Positions 23,640 to 37,794 of a stretch of 64,000 nt of DNA are shown piece by piece. Position numbers and translations under genes: made by a program. Each line of letters opens with the position of its first letter. The first letter of the stretch is position 1. Under the pieces are notes generated by a model, which searched no databases, was not told the origin of the DNA, and saw only the letters and a program-made list of their open reading frames with translations. The stretch spans positions 1-64,000 of the forward strand of contig RCAB01000006.1 of the NCBI GenBank assembly GCA_003640385.1. The letters run 5' to 3'. This stretch comes from Setaria digitata (Eukaryota > Nematoda > Chromadorea > Rhabditida > Setariidae).

Positions 23640-26600
23640 CATCTTTTACACTTCCATATATAAATCATTTTAAATTTGGATCTATTTGGATATACTTATC
23701 TGGGAACAGCTCTGATATTAATAGCCAATTAATGTTTTGCGTGAGGAGTTCCACTTCCGTCTCTCTCTCTCCCTCTCCCTCTCCCTCCCTCTCTTTTTAA
23801 TATATATTTATATATAAGGCAATGTACTATATATACATCCTGATTGTGGAATTTGAAAGGATAAATGAAGCTGAGATAAACATTAATCCTACATCATTTT
23901 CTGTTTAAGATATCACGGAAAAAGCTCATGAAAAGTTTATCGGCTAAAAATGTCAGGACTTTCTAGATCTTAATTTCTAAAATATTGTATGAGAAGTCTC
24001 TGCGTCTGAAAATGGTACTTAGAGCTAAAGATGAGAAAATTCTAGTTCTGTTTATAATCGGAAGGATTCTACAAATCCAAGATCGGAAGAGATGTGGATA
24101 AGAACAATGCTCCTTCTTTATTTAGATCAGGTATTTGTGCGCAGCCAAATTCTGAAATCATGGAGCGATTTCATACGTAGTGTATTAAAGAATTAAAACT
24201 TTGGTCCATCAGCTGATTATAAATGAATGTCAGCATCTATAAAAAAAGAAAATTTTTGAAACATGAGATTAAATTTTTTGTTCACATTAGCTAAAAAACA
24301 AATGGGACTTCTCAAGTAAGGGTAAGAAATAGTTTTTTTTTCTCCCTTCTTTTCCTTCTTTTTTTCTTTCTTTTTTTCAAGTGGTAAACAACTCAGAAGA
24401 AGCATTTTAGAATTCTGTTGAATTGAACAGAATAATTGAATTGAAATAACCGAAAAGGAGAGATACCCCATCATCACTGAAGCCTCTTTTTTTTTCTCAT
24501 AAGCTGTTTCTTTGCTAGCCATTTTCAGTGCTTGCGCACACATCTTTTTCCCCGATCCGTTACAACTTTCTGCTCTGCATCCTCCGGATTTTTTCATTCC
24601 AGTGCTTCAAGCTAACTAGGTAAATGTTCTCGAAGTCTAGCAAGTAGCGGGACGGAATCGATCTTCCACCGTCTCGCTTAAAATAGCTGCAAGATTCGGC
24701 AGTATAGGTGCATTCCTTCTTGTAATTCATACCACCAGAAACAGTAAAACACTTGAAGGCTAAGACAGAAACTTCCCTTTGCACTGTTTTTCTTTTTGAA
24801 TAGGAATTGAAGGAATTAAATTGCGAATTTGATTGCTACTTGTTTGGCTTGCATATAAATGTATATCTATGTATCGGTGGCATTATTTTGGCAAGTAGTG
24901 GTACTTAAAAGGGAGCGAGCAGTATTCATCCGGTAGAGGAGAAAGAAATAGCTTGACAGGGGATGAGATTGAAAAAAAAAGGTGGGAGAAAGAAGATTTG
25001 AATGGAAAAGGCGGAGTCGTTGGTTTGAAGAGACTAGGACTAGGGATTAGGCTCAAGCTTCACCTCATTAGAGTCCCTTTCTTTGGGACGCTGAAGCTTC
25101 CTTCCCTTCAGCAGTTACAGCATCAGCATACATTCCCAGTGCTACTACTGCTGTTGCTACTGTTGCTGCTGCTTGGTTGCTCAGCTATGCCATCCCTCCT
25201 CCAAGCATGTTATTTTCAAAATTTTTTACTCACCAATTTTGTCGAGCGGATTTTCAAATTTCCAAGAGGCAACCAGCAACAGGTTGTTAGAAAGACAGTC
25301 AAATGCATCAGATAGAGCAATCGTTTCAGCTTCTTAGAAGACGCTCTGGCTAATCGTTCAGATTTAAACTAAACAGGTTACTTAACATTTTGCTGGATTC
25401 AATCAGCCTCTGATGTACTTCCGTTGCTTTTTAGTTATGTAACTGGTACGTACGGGCTAGAAATGTATATTCAATAAGTTCTTTCAAAACTATTATGCCA
25501 AAAATTAGGCGAAGTAATTTCTGACGCTAATTACGCGTTGTTATTATCAGCTTGAGAATCTTCACGAATTCGGTTGAGTCGTTTAAAAACTCCATCTATT
25601 GAATTTTGATCCAATTGCATGATCGTTTCAGGCCCTTTTATGTCATATTATAGGGAATTTATATTTTGGTAAAAAATTAACCGTATTCCATTGATTTTTC
25701 TACGTATCTTCAAACAGAAATTTACACTTTGGAATGTTATTTCCTGGAAATTTGCGTATTAAAACGAGTATATTTTATTTCACAGGGAATAACTAACGAT
25801 GAAACGATTGAATTAAACTAATTATTAGCGTGTTTTTTCAGACGCTATTCTGTAGATAAAGCATTTTCCCTTTGTTTTCAAGCGCACAATTCAGGAATTT
25901 CTTTCGTTGATTATTTCTTTTTTTTTTTTTTCAAGTATCCAAGCAACTGATCATTTTTCTTTTTGCTGTCGTTTTGCCAAGGCCATTATCTGCTTTCACT
26001 GACAGACAAATGAAATGATACGAAAGAGCACTGGAATCACGCAAAATAAATTAGAACCATAGCTAAACTCTTTGTGCTTAGTTTATCTCATTTAATTAAT
26101 TTCCATGTCTAAGGAAGTTTCAAAATCTGAACTAATTACATCGAAAGTTATTGTAAATATGAACAGAAATACCATAATGATAGCAATTCCTATTTGTGGT
26201 GCATGGTGTGGTTTGACGTAATCAAATTTATTTTACATTTCAACAACCCGCTGATGACGCATGTTCTAGACCAAATAAAAAAATCCTTTGCTAAAAACTA
26301 GTGACAGTTGTACCGAATCAGACATTAGCTTAAATGACCAATAGTAAATTAATTATTATTAAGAACTTTTCTTCAGATTTTGTCCCTTAGATGAATAGGT
26401 CGGATTTTTGCCCTTGAATGGGAATTAAAAATCAGGTGAAGGACGAAAATTTTGATTTTGGATTCATCGAGAGCTGAAGAGAAGGATTGTAAAGTATTGA
26501 CAGTAATTATTTAATTTTGCACTGATTTATAAATAGTCATATGTTTTCCCATTTAAATGCATTTCCAAATTTTGTCGAAGACGACACGCACACACAAGAA

Positions 26601-27198
26601 GTTGGGATATTTAAATCTGAAATGGTTAAGAACTAAATGAAAAGATTTCACGGGGAAATCGAATTTAAATAGAACTGATTACTCGCCTTAAATCATTTAT
26701 AGGATGGGGCCACTAACTTCAGTTATCTTTATTACGAGCCGAATATAAATTAGGCGTGTATTAGTATGCTAAATGCAGAGTGGAAATGCTAAAAAGAAAT
26801 TTAATCCATTTGAGAAGGATCAGATGATTTGGCATTATTTTTACAGGAATCACTCAGAACTTCAACATTTCTGGGCAGAACCTTTTCTATAAATCAACTA
26901 CAAAAAGATTTATCAAGCAAAAGTTTCAGTAGTTCTCGACGGGCTGTGGATTCTTACTGCTGTTCCACTTATTGCTTGCTTATGTCTGAATAAAGAAAAT
27001 TGTGGAAATTTATTTCAGAATTAATTTACTGAACAATTGTGCTCTTCGCAAATAGTATAAATGAATACCAAAATTATATATGTCATTATCTAGACTTATG
27101 ACAAGTAATTCCAGAATCTGAGAAGGAAGTCAAAGTCAGGAAGAATGAGGAAATTATATTAAGCTGGCGATTTTGCTTGTCAACACTAAATTATAAGC
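23640..27198. other. Long spacer between ABHD14-like gene and cho-1
   Basis: About 3.6 kb without a supportable gene. It includes a CT-rich microsatellite at 23761-23798, pyrimidine tracts around 24330-24380, and a CTG/TTG-rich low-complexity stretch at 25125-25175 that translates to a leucine run. Promoter elements of cho-1 presumably lie in the 3' part, but none is recognisable. Confidence 0.6.
23761..23798. repeat. CT-rich microsatellite
   Basis: CT and CCCT units repeat for about 38 bases, followed directly by a TATATA-rich stretch. It lies just downstream of the ABHD14-like stop codon, probably in the 3' untranslated region or flank. Confidence 0.8.
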
Positions 27199-30100
27199 AT
27201 GATTGATTACCTGGGCATTGTGGCAATTATATTCTTCTATCTGTTAATTCTTGTTGTCGGCATTTGGGCTGGCCGGAAAGCAAAAGATGTCAACGCAATG
27301 TCCATCGATGGTGAGCAAACCGAAGAGGTTATGCTGGCAGGCCGAAATATCGGTACTTTAGTAGGCATCTTCACCATGACTGGTAAATGTTTGATTTTGA
27401 AGGATCAAAAATTTAGTGGTGCTTAGAAAGTCGAACTAAATTTAAGCCTAAGCATTATCTCATATGCTAATAAATTATTGGCATCCTTTTCTTGCTAAAA
27501 CTACATAATCACTTTTCAAAATTTTCATAGCTTGAAATTATCAACGCCAAACTTTTTTCTAATAAAATTTAAATTTTATTGAGTAAGACGTCAGTGATCT
27601 TTTTCAAAAAAGAAAAAATCATCCTGCTTAATTTCCTTAATTTAATTTATTCTGCTATTAAAAATCGAAACTACAAATTACTGCTTTTTATTCTTGAATA
27701 AATATGCCTCAAGTCCTACAATTTCATCTTCAGTGTTTGCAGTACTCACCTAAAAGTCGGAAAACACATAAAATTTTCGAAGTTGTCACTTAACTGAATT
27801 TGAACGACTTTTGCAAAAGCTGATGGTGACCATAAAAGCTGTTTTCTTTTACTGATGAACATAAGAATCCACAAATTTAAGTTGTAAAATTTGTTTAGGA
27901 AGATATCCAGTGATGTCTTTATATATAAATGAAAAGGATTAAAAATTAGATTGGTAAAACTTGCTACGATTGAGAATAAAATTTTTTTCAAGTTTAAGCA
28001 ATAAATAAAGATAATTTTTCATCCTATAGGTTGTGGATATGCCTCGTTTGCATGAGTGAATTGCTCGATTCTGAGAATATTCCTCACATATTATTTATAA
28101 ATCAAATGAAAACATAGGTAAGTGAGTGTAAGATTATAGAAGGATTTCTGTGTACCGCTGGGAGCGTTACAATTTCAATAATCAGTAAAATTAGTCTTTA
28201 ACGGTGTAAGGAAGGCCTTTTGGGAATTCTCATTCATTTTAATTCTCTAAAAACAAAGTGGGAAGATTTGCGCGATTTCTTAGGGACTGAGATCTTCCAT
28301 CCACTCATTCACATTCACTCATTTATTTTATTTATCCATTCATTCATTCATTTCAACATTCAACGGACACAGGAGCTGGATATGCTTAGAGTTCAGTAGA
28401 TTCAAGCCTAAGTTCTGGGCAAATTACTTCATCACGTATTCAGTATCTTTGTGCGTTATTCCTCACTCCCGAAAGTAGTATTCTTCGCTATTCTGAATAA
28501 AAACTCCAAAATGCAAGCTTCTAAAGTAAAAGCTCTGAAAATCCATTTATAGACAGAACCAAACTGTTATCATCTGATGACTCACACATTCCATAATTTC
28601 TCCTTAATCCTTTGAAAGTTTTTTGTAAAGAATCTAAATCATTGTTCCTCAAGGATTTCTCACTCAGATAGCATCGGCAGTTTGATGAAAGTTAAAATTT
28701 CAAAAAAGGTTAAAACGGAAAATGAAATAAATGGCTCTTTAAAACATATGTATGTACATATATGTCCAGTTGGTTAGTATTGAACTTTTTGGAGGCATTT
28801 TGGTAAACGGCTTTAAAGAATCTCAAATATCTCATGGGAAAACAACTCAACTGCAGGCAATCAATTCTTACGATTTTCTTCTTTCTACTTGAAGCAACGG
28901 CATCATGGACGGATAAAAAGATTTTAGAATATGCAAACTCGAGATACATCCAGAAATACGACTCAAGCATGATTAACCAATATTCCCATCGCATGCATGG
29001 TTTACTTCTCTTTCATCTTATTCTGCCGCAACTTACTCTTTTTTTTCCGTTTAAAACAAACAAAGCTTTCTTCACAGATATCTTCTACATATTTGGTGTA
29101 ACCTCATCGAAGTTCACATTCGCATAAATAACTACTGTTCACTGGAATCAGTAGCGCATTTTTACGTTCCCAAAGCACACCAAATAATAAAGTAGTTTTA
29201 GAGCTAAAGTGTCGAGAACAGACTGATATAATACTACGCTTAGTAATCATCGCTTATAGATTTAGAAGTCAGTAACAGTCTTCTTGCAAACTTATAAAAA
29301 ACTGAAGAATCCTTTAATCGATAACCCTAGAAAAGCAATTATCCCAAAACCAATGTTACTGACTGTTTTAAAGCCTTGCATGATAATATGCAATTTCTCC
29401 TCACACAACTTTATTTGGTCAAGTTTGAAAAACTTTTACCGATGGACACTGATGAATCGAGATTATTTAATGGATTATAAGCAACAATTTTGAACATGAA
29501 TTTAAGTAATAACAATATTACAATTGTAAAATCCCCCCTTTCACTAACAAAAGTTTTAGAAGGCTCTAGATATTGTTTTGGGAACTTCCAACTATTTAAT
29601 TCGCTGATTCGGAATTTCGAACACTGATGCAGTGGAAAACATAGATTTGTTTATGAAGAAACGATAACTAGATATTGACAAATTTATCAAAACATGTATT
29701 TACTGATTTCTAGCAAAAATCCATTATCCAAATCAAGTCTTCAGTAAGTCTCAACAAATCTTGAGTTTTTTTTCGATCGACTAGTAGATAATTTCCAAAA
29801 AGTGACCTGAAAATAAATTCATAGTCCATTTTCCACTATTACATCTTTCATTTTAATTCCAAATCATTTTTGCAAAATCATACCTTTTTTTTGAAGGACA
29901 ATTATGGATCAGAGAGCGTTTTCTGTACTTCATCATCCGTTTTGCGAATTCAGGTCTACTATTTTAACCTCAATAATTCATACCTAAAACCATAACAGTG
30001 GATACCACATATATATAAAATATAAATACTACGTTGAAAAAGGAGCTTCCAACTGTGCAAAGTCTAAAATAATGATTTTCACAAGCAGTTGAAAATCTAA

Positions 30101-33100
30101 AGGTTTGTTTCTTCATAAGTGGTCATTTCAAATTCCAGGTTTAAAAATAACTATTTCAGAAAAAAACGTGTATAAACGGTATTTCCCTAGAAATGAATTT
30201 TCATTTTTGTATTGACTTTCACTTCTCATTCCTATTTTATTTCAATTTTAAAAACATATCCAATCGCTTAGGATTTTTTGTCTGGAATCAGCTAATTCTA
30301 TATTAATTTCTTTTTTTCACTGAATCCTTCTTTCAATTTTTGAATTATAAATCGATAGTGTAATTGTGAACGTGACAATTAATGAAGAGGACATTAAAGT
30401 AGAAATTATTCCAATAATTCTGAGTAAAAGTCGCGAAAATTGAATAATAAAGGGCTGGACTAATTTGTGGATTCACTCCCTTTCAACCTTTTTTTTTTCT
30501 TTTGAACTAACGAAAAGAACTGAATTCTAGAATTAAACTTGAAAAACTTTTCTGAAATTTCAGTCTAAAAATCAGGTCAAGTAGCCACAGTGGCATGACT
30601 GACAAAATAAGAAGAATCAGGTTCAAAACTGAAATACTTGATGATACCGTATGTCTTAGATATATTTTGTGATTAAGTATAAATCACTATCTTTTCTCAG
30701 TAAATATCATTCCCATCTAATGAATTGTTTTATTATCTTTTGCAGCAACTTGGGTTGGTGGAGCTTACATCAATGGTACTGCGGAAGCGTTGTACAATGG
30801 CGGTCTTCTGGGATGTCAAGCGCCTCTCGGCTATGCATTATCACTGGTCATTGGAGGCATACTTTTTGCGAAGAAAATGCGTGATGAAGGTTACATCACA
30901 ATGCTGGATCCATTCCAGGTACTTTCGAGAATAATTGATAATCGTAAACAATCCTAGTGTGGATGGAAATTGGGAAATTCATTCATTATCTTATTTTCGT
31001 ATGAAACTCTCCATTTGCTTAGCAGTTAAACTTTGAAGGTTTAACAGTGCATTTGGAAATAATTTATGGATTGGATGATAAATAACTTACACTCAGATTA
31101 ATATTCTGATTCACTAGTAGTCACTTTTGCAGATGAAGTACGGCCAGAGAGTTGGTGGTCTTTTGTTCATCCCTGCTCTTCTTGGAGAAGTATTTTGGAC
31201 AGCAGCGATTTTATCAGCTCTTGGTCAGTTATAAATCATGACGAAAGCTTTAAATTAAATCGGATGCTTTCGAAGGAAGATAACTTCCTTACAAAGTATT
31301 CTTCAATATCTAATTTCAGGCGCAACATTATCAGTGATTCTGGAGATAAACATGACATTGTCAGTAATAATATCAGCAATAATTGCTGTATTTTATACTT
31401 TCACTGGCGGTTTATATGCTGTTGCATACACAGATGTTGTCCAGTTATTTTGCATATTCGTCGGCTTGGTTCGGTTTCGGAATAGCTGAATAATTATAAC
31501 AAAGATTTCTGGAGAACTGACGGAACCTAAATTTTAGTTATTTTAGTAATAGATATAATTTCTATCGCTGAACTTTTTACAGACACTTTGACCAGATTCA
31601 AAAGAAAGTTCTGATGGTTATTAAGGTTTTGTGGCTTTTTTAAAGATCCATTGAAGGAATCTGTACCGGACAGTCGCAGTGGCTATCAATTTTTATCTCA
31701 GATCTTTCTGATAAAAATATTAAGAATGAAACAAAAGCACAAAGAGACAAGCAATATTGTAATTATTTGTAGTGGGTTTGTGTACCAGCATCACTGTTGC
31801 AAGATAAGACAAAAGATATATCAAGGAATGCAGCGGACTGGATTGGCACAATCGGTGGTTTTAAGGAAATAACGCTTTGGATAGATTGTATGCTCCTACT
31901 TATTTTCGGTGGTATTCCATGGCAGGTTGGTGTCCATAACTATTTTCTCCTATCTAATTCAGCTTACAAATTCCAAAACTAAGGCTTTATCTGATATAAG
32001 CGCTCAGGATTTAATATCCTGCTAGTTGTAACTTTGTTGTCGACACGTAATTATTGTACAGTTGTCTTGTAGTTATCACAAACTGTTTTCTTCAATATAT
32101 AGTGAATAGAAACAGAAGAAAGAAAGATTTCGAAAATTTTAACTTCTCATGCTGTTCATTTTAAATAAAAACAAAATAGAACCACATAATTTTAAGGTAT
32201 ACTTTCAACGCGTACTATCATCAAAATCATCGTCAGGTGCCCAAAAATTATCATTTGTGGCGGGTATCGGCTGTATTTTGATGGCTATACCACCTGCCTT
32301 AATCGGAGCCATTGCTCGAAATACTGGTTGGTATTATGAGTTACCTACATTAAATTACCAATGTTCACAACTTCATTAAAATACACCATCCTAATAACCG
32401 CGTATCAACTTTAAAGAAAGGCTCGTAATACTAACTAGCCTTCCTATTAATTACCTCAAGGCATTCTTAGTAGTACAAGGTTGTCAATTTGCTCTCCCAA
32501 GGCAGCCAGCCTCTCATCAAGTTATTTTAATCAGCTTTGACTAAAACCATTGAAAGAAAATCCAAATTCCGGTGCAGAAATGAAATGTCTTACGTTAGCT
32601 CAGGGGAAAATAAGGTGAATTAAAGTAATAAGTTTGCAGACTGGAGATTGACCAATTACAATCCGTGGAAAAACGGCACAAAAAGCGAATCAATTCCTCC
32701 TGACCAAACAAATATGGTTGTACCACTGGTTTTTCAGTACTTGACTCCCAAATGGGTTGCATTCATCGGTAAATTTAACATTAGCTCGACCAGTTAATTG
32801 ATTTTCAAGGGATTACCAATACTTTTCGGTAATAGGTGACAGCACACTGATTTCTCCAACGAAATTTCACGAAAAATTTATTTTTACTGTATTTCTGTCG
32901 AGTGTTTTGTTTGTTTTTATCAGTGAAAGTATCATTCTGAAACTGAGGTAAATTTTAGGACTTGGTGCAGTATCAGCTGCCGTAATGTCATCAGCTGATT
33001 CATCCGTACTCTCAGCAGCATCCATGTTTGCACACAATATATGGAAGTTAACAATCCGGCCAAATGTAGGTTCTCCATTCGCTGCACTATAAACATGCAA

Positions 33101-34201
33101 TTCACAAATTTTCTTTCAGGCTCATGAGGAAGAAGTGATCTGTGTGATGCGTATTGCAATTGTTGCAGTTGGTTTTTCCGCCACGTTAATGGCGCTAACA
33201 ATAAACAGCATTTATGGTTTATGGTATTTGTGTGCAGACCTCGTCTACGTTATACTTTTTCCGCAACTTGTTTGTGTTGTATATTTTAAGCAGTCCAATA
33301 CTTATGGATCTGTTACCGGTTATATCGGTAGGTTTCATTGCTTAGTTGTAGTAAATGATGGTGTAAAATTCATAAACTTTAGATGCTGAAAGATCACATA
33401 TCATTTAAAGATAGAGGAAACTCCACATTTTGTGAACTGCGATCAAAAAATCTTTTTTTACAGTGGGATTGTTGCTAAGGTTGTCTGGAGGAGAACCACT
33501 ACTTTCCTTTCCGGCATTTATTCATTATCCGATGTACGAAGAAGTAACCAATGCAGATGGTACCATTCTGGGGACACAATTCTTCCCATTTCGAACAATG
33601 GCCATGCTGGGCTCATTCATCGCTTGCATAGGCACTTCGTATCTTTCCGAATACTTATTCTCTAATGGTTAGTTTCAGAATGCAAAATCAATAAATCCTG
33701 TTCTTCTAACCTAACTTATCTAGCTCGCAAAACCGTTTTCAAAATCTTACAATTTAGTTGGAATTAGTCATCTCAGGGAAGCTGACCGCGTTTCCCAGCT
33801 ATATTAAATTTCTTAATATTCTAATTCATTACGTCTGATTTTAAGTGAGGAAATTTATGTTAAGAAGCTGCAAACGAGCAAAATTCCATATCTGATTTTA
33901 CATCCACCTCCGAAGTCAATTCAAGTAAAATTAATATTATTGACATTTAGGAATATTACCGACTGGAATGGACTTCTTGAAGTGCATTGTGAATATACCA
34001 CCCGAACGCATTGCGCTGCATTCAGACGTCAGTTTTAATGTAAGCAACGAAACACTGAATGCACAAAAGCCAAAAGATTCATGTGACAACTATATCAGAC
34101 GAAATTTCCTGCAACCGCCTGATGCATTAGCGATTACGGAGTTAAGTACGCTCCAACCTTCTGGTAACAAAGATTACCTAACACTGAGTAAAGACATGTA
34201 A
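27199..34201 (+). CDS. cho-1: High-affinity choline transporter CHO-1 (SLC5A7)
   Basis: Sodium- and chloride-coupled plasma-membrane choline transporter of cholinergic nerve terminals, rate-limiting for acetylcholine synthesis. Eleven in-phase exons (27199-27382, 30746-30918, 31133-31223, 31320-31468, 31773-31925, 32197-32326, 32640-32768, 32959-33065, 33120-33327, 33464-33667, 33951-34201) encode 592 residues of the solute:sodium symporter family. Family marks include the first helix with GIWAGRKA, then [38 protein letters not shown], and [19 protein letters not shown], the helix forming part of the sodium site in this fold. The C terminus is a hydrophilic cytoplasmic tail. The first intron is 3.4 kb and holds nothing I recognise. 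A canonical AATAAA follows at 34263-34268. The close match to SLC5A7 rather than other SLC5 members comes from memory of family sequences. Confidence 0.96.
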
Positions 34202-36077
34202 AATTCCTAACGTAAGAAACTTAAACTAGACATCAATTTCCAAAAAAAAAAAAATCAAGGTTAATAAAAAAAAGGCCTTGTTTGCCTGTTGACCACATTC
34301 CGATCATGAGCAATCGTCCTGACACAGGCCTCTGCTAGAAGTTCTAAATCTCAACTCAGATCAGAAAACCAACCATTCTCTAAAAAGTTTTGGATCTATA
34401 TATGATTAATTTGCTTAGCTAGGTACTTGACATTCATCGCGTCTATTCCTGTTGTTAAGTTCTCACAACGCGATTTAAAGGGCTAAAACTGTTTCAAAAT
34501 ATGAAATGAATGAAAGAATCCTAGAAAACTGCAAAAAAAAAAAAAAACATAGAGAGCCGTGACTCACAATGGATCTCATTATATCGCGCAATATGAACTG
34601 TCATTAAATGCCTTGTTCATTGTTTACTTGTTGCAAAACATTACTCAGGATCAACAATCTCAAGAAAACAGATGGAAAGAATGCAATCCACGTATAAGCC
34701 ATAAGTCCACTGAACATATAGAAAAAAGGTACTTCTAAAACCTCATTACAGTAAATAAGAATTCATTAAACTGAAAATTCTAATTAAAAAAAGTGATACA
34801 AAATATCTGGGTATCCCTAGCGACATTGATGAAAGAGTAATTAAACCTCTCCCCCCTCCTCTCTGCCCTTCACAGGCAATAGAAAGACACTAGAGTATAT
34901 CAGTGCCAATTAGAATAAACATCGATGAAAACTGAAAAACAACGCCAAATTACTGGTGATACGGGGGTTTAACAATTAATTTAAAATTAATTCAGATTTC
35001 AGATGTGATTCATTTCCAAGCAATACTGTCACAGACAGGTTTCCATTTCATCGAAAAGTAGATATATTATGGCCAAAAGCAAATTTTCTCTTCCCTTTCA
35101 CTTGTTTCCCTTATCCTAAGCAAAGAGACCAGTCCCGTTCAAATTTAATTGTGAAACACCAAGACACAATTCATTACTTAACCCTTAGTTTGTAAAAAAT
35201 GAGAAATAATAAAATCCAGCTTCCTGATGCTGTAATTTCCTAAACCTCAAATAAAGGGATGGAATAGGATAGGATCATCAAAGGATATGAAGAAGAGCAT
35301 CACCAATATTAACAATGCATATATTTACAAAGAGTATGAGCAAATAAATAAGGGAATTACTTGAAGTCAAATATTTCAGAAGTACAGGAATCGTATCAAA
35401 TCAAGACCTATAAGAAATCTCTAATGCTCATTGAAGTGTCACAACAAGTCAATACTTCCCTGCAATTTTTTTCGAACGAGAATGCTGCAATACTTTTCTT
35501 CTTCAAGTAAAAGTTAGATAAAGACCAAACAAAAGGCAAAATTTATTAGAATGGCTAAGCTAGTGACAGATATGAACTTAGAAATCCGCCACAGTAGAAT
35601 TTCAAAGACATTCGACTAGTGCTTGGTAAAACATCTGTATTAACCAAGTTGAGTCACCATATCTTATTTCAGTCTACTATAAACCTGATAAGACTTGCGT
35701 CTTATAATATTATTAGTCGTAATCAAAACAAAAACCAACTATGATGATTAGAATGGAAGTTAACATAGCGAGCCATTTCAAACCAGAGAATTTCTCAGAT
35801 GCTCATTTGAAACAATCCTGAAGAAAAAAAAAACAGGAAAAAAGCCATTACAGAAGAAATTTTATTTAATCATTTATGGTAGTGTGCAACAAACAGGAAG
35901 CCTAGAGAAAATGTAGGCAAAAGAAATTAAGCTCTGTGTAGTGAATGTGGAGGAATAGATGACAGAAGCAGTGACCTTTATGATATGTTTTTATCAAAAA
36001 CTGTACAGGAATAATAAAATTAAAGTAACATATAACAAATATGAAATATGAATCAGCCAAATAATACCTAACCCCTA
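34202..36077. other. Convergent spacer between cho-1 and dnj-14
   Basis: Both flanking genes point into this 1.9-kb region, so it should contain two 3' ends. AATAAA on the plus strand at 34263-34268 suits cho-1. TTTATT at 35861-35866, read on the minus strand as AATAAA, could serve the opposite gene. No coding sequence is seen. Confidence 0.6.
34263..34268 (+). promoter_or_regulatory. Candidate polyadenylation signal of cho-1
   Basis: AATAAA begins 62 bases after the cho-1 stop codon, a typical distance for a nematode 3' end. No transcript evidence is available. Confidence 0.6.
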
Positions 36078-36173
36078 TTATTTACTACCTGCATTTGAGC
36101 AATTTGTGTGACTCATATTTGCTTCAAGGCCTTCGCAAAACTTTTTGTTGCATACATCATCTGACACCATTCC
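36078..36173 (-). other. Possible alternative last exon of dnj-14
   Basis: On the minus strand, a good acceptor (TGTTTCAG) is followed by 31 open codons and a stop. The reading includes SDDVCNKKFCEGLEA and MSHTNCSN. It is in phase with the donor at the end of the fifth dnj-14 exon (36631), so it could replace the last exon (36349-36456). SHTN also occurs in that last exon, so chance or an exon duplication are both possible. The evidence is reading frame and splice signals only. Confidence 0.35.
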
Positions 36174-36348
36174 CTGAAACATTTTCCACTTAAAAGCTAT
36201 GACAAAGGAATTTGCAATAACAAAACACAATGACAACGGTTTTAAACATGAACGAAGACTGGAGAAAATAGCATTTCTGTAGACTTTAGAATTAGTCGAA
36301 TTAAACAAGAAGCACCCTAACTGCACAGACTAACCAGAAATCAAAATT

Positions 36349-37794
36349 TTAATTTTCTGGATCAGGTTCACCATTTGTATGACTCACTGAATATAATGGA
36401 GAACAATTATCTATCTTTTCATTTGAGCTTTCAGCAACAGCTATGTTTTCTTTGACCTAAAAAAGAAAATGTATATCTAGTACCTGAAGCTAATGAAGTT
36501 AGAAATTAAAGCCAACACATTAAAGCTGAAAATACAGGCTGAAATAAAAGGTTGAAGATATAGAATATAAAATAAAAGCACCATTTTTTGTCGGTTTTAA
36601 AAATTTAGAATGGAAATATAAATAAATTACGCTTCTCGGCAACATGTTAGATTGTTCCGGCTGTTCAGTTACCACTGAGGCATTTCCATTCGTCTCCTGC
36701 TCACCGTCACTTTCTCCCACATCTCGTTCCTGAACAGTCAAAAATCAAGTCTATTTAGCACGAATCTCTCTTCCCCAAAAATAATCCTTAATACAATCTG
36801 TTGCATATATGTGATATTTCAAAGTAAAGAAACAATATAGACCTCATCAAATCCTTTTGGTTTATATTTGCCACAGCAGAAATTGCAACAACAGTTGCAA
36901 CAAAACATGCATCCACAACAAAAAAAGAAACAACAACACGTCGAAAGGCCACAAATAATAAATGTCCACTGTAAAAGATATTATTCATCATTAGTCGCTA
37001 ACAGGCAACTATGTAATTATAGTTTATCCGATAAGTACCTGACCCATATACCGCATATATGGAGAGAAGTCTTTCTGTTCAGAAAGCACATATTTGCCTA
37101 ATTCAAAGAAAAAGATCCAACACCTCTGACAACTGGATACATCTCTTTGCTGATATGTTAAGTTTTTCCGAAACAAACCCCTACCTTAAACCAGGGCTTG
37201 AAAGCTAAGCTAATCATAGCGTCGTCATCACCAAATTGTTCCATTAACTTTAGACCCATTTCACCGTATTCGTCATAGACTTTACGCCTAGTTGGTACCG
37301 AAAGCACAGCATGCGCATGATTGATTTCTTTGAACTGAAATATAACAAGAATTAATCGGGTTTTCTGAACAAAAGGTCTTTCATCCAAGAAAATATTTGG
37401 TTGCCTTAACAGCCACTAGTAAACATTATATCAAACTAGAAAACATGTTATATCTCGCCATCAAACTGAAAGCAGCTCGAAACAATCAAAACCAACGCGT
37501 TCAGTTTTCTCCGAATCACCTTCCAAATTTTTATCCGGATGGTATTTCAATGCCAGTTTCCTGTAAGCGCGTTTGATATCATCATCCGATGCATCCTTTG
37601 CAACACCCAAAATTTCATACAAGTTAGGTCCCTTTGTTCTGGAATCGCATATGTTTTAGCATGAATAAACAGATTTCAGAACAACTTAAATCACTACATT
37701 TTTAAAGATAACTCTAATAAACTCACTTTCTTTGTCTTGAATTAGAGCTTTCACTTTCTTGTGGACCAGACTCACCCACGTCTGACGATACCAT
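36349..37794 (-). CDS. dnj-14: Cysteine string protein, DnaJ homologue (CSP/DNAJC5)
   Basis: Co-chaperone of Hsc70 on synaptic vesicles that protects exocytic SNARE proteins from misfolding. Six in-phase exons on the minus strand (37727-37794, 37497-37638, 37185-37334, 36843-36968, 36631-36729, 36349-36456) encode 230 residues. A J domain begins near residue 28 ([20 protein letters not shown]), with the Hsp70-activating HPD at 56-58. [12 protein letters not shown] and [19 protein letters not shown] follow. Fourteen cysteines between residues 126 and 152 form the string ([20 protein letters not shown]) that is palmitoylated for vesicle attachment in known CSPs. The C-terminal tail is acidic and Ser/Asn-rich, as in the family. 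The start has no upstream in-frame alternative that I favour. An alternative last exon may lie downstream. Confidence 0.96.

Noticed and set aside
24217..24784. Two overlapping minus-strand open frames
   Set aside because: They are lysine- and serine-rich from A/T tracts, show no recognisable motif, and lie opposite a pyrimidine-rich repeat region.
24953..25315. 120-codon open frame with a run of leucines
   Set aside because: The leucine run comes from a CTG/TTG low-complexity stretch; there are no splice signals, no family resemblance and no neighbours that need it.
28834..29127. 97-codon open frame inside the first cho-1 intron
   Set aside because: Phenylalanine-rich, AT-driven frame with no splice signals or family match.
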